Shown in pieces: positions 6,008 through 6,069 of a DNA stretch of 6,069 nucleotides (the first letter of the stretch is position 1; each line of letters opens with the position of its first letter). The notes beneath the pieces were generated by a model. The model was not told the DNA's origin, searched no databases, and saw only the letters and a program-made list of their open reading frames with translations. The stretch covers positions 1-6,069 of the forward strand of contig CAZRIE010000171.1 in assembly GCA_964600075.1 (NCBI GenBank), in the 5' to 3' direction. Made by a program: the position numbers and the translations under genes. The stretch is from CAZRIE01 sp964600075. Its GTDB lineage: Bacteria > Bacteroidota > Bacteroidia > Flavobacteriales > Flavobacteriaceae.

Positions 6008-6069
6008 TTAAAGCTTTAGACTAAATCATTTTTTAAGAAGCTAATGACATAAATGATCTGTAGGTTGAA

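Larger units (their letters stand above)
4899..6069. other. Eroded region without an intact gene
   Basis: These roughly 1.17 kb hold only fragments: a membrane-like frame (4885-5187), a coding-like scrap (5195-5362), a zinc-ribbon frame (5400-5723), a hairpin (5699-5718) and a LytTR C-terminus (5735-6007). I found no tRNA, rRNA, CRISPR array or clear TAnnTTTG promoter for the barrel gene at 4898. The palindrome TTTGTACAAA (4905-4914) lies just upstream of that gene's start, but its role is unclear. Confidence 0.7.

Overview
The window looks like a stretch of a marine or environmental Bacteroidota chromosome, most likely Flavobacteriaceae. The evidence is a low-GC sequence, almost no Shine-Dalgarno signals, a TAnnTTTG-type promoter element, LytS/LytTR two-component genes, and an outer-membrane barrel protein with a Bacteroidota-style N-terminal region. 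This placement is inferred from the sequence alone.

Layout: (1) 1-465, minus strand: a decayed gene for an exported alpha/beta hydrolase of the 'predicted peptidase/phospholipase' type. It still has a signal peptide, but it carries a frameshift and several stop codons and runs off the left edge. (2) 466-626: an intergenic region with a likely Bacteroidota promoter. (3) 627-3659, plus strand: a tight three-gene unit. It encodes an exported protein made of three tandem beta-rich repeats, a four-helix membrane histidine kinase of the LytS type, and a REC-LytTR response regulator. The genes overlap by 8-14 bases and by 4 bases, so they are almost certainly one transcript. (4) 3660-4898, minus strand: an intact outer-membrane beta-barrel protein, convergent with the regulator. 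The two stop codons touch with no base between them. (5) 4899-6069: no intact gene. It holds remnants: a membrane-protein fragment, a short coding-like stretch, a possible IS1595-like transposase zinc ribbon on the plus strand, a hairpin, and the C-terminal part of a second LytTR regulator on the minus strand.

How it may work (inference): the kinase has four membrane helices with short loops and no extracytoplasmic sensor domain. The exported repeat protein made from the same transcript is therefore a candidate partner or signal-input component. The kinase would phosphorylate Asp55 of the regulator, whose LytTR domain binds DNA. The targets cannot be read from the window. The intact four-gene core between two eroded flanks is the most interesting overall pattern. 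I do not see evidence for a wholly new class of system; the repeat protein-LytS-LytTR module is the best candidate for something little described.
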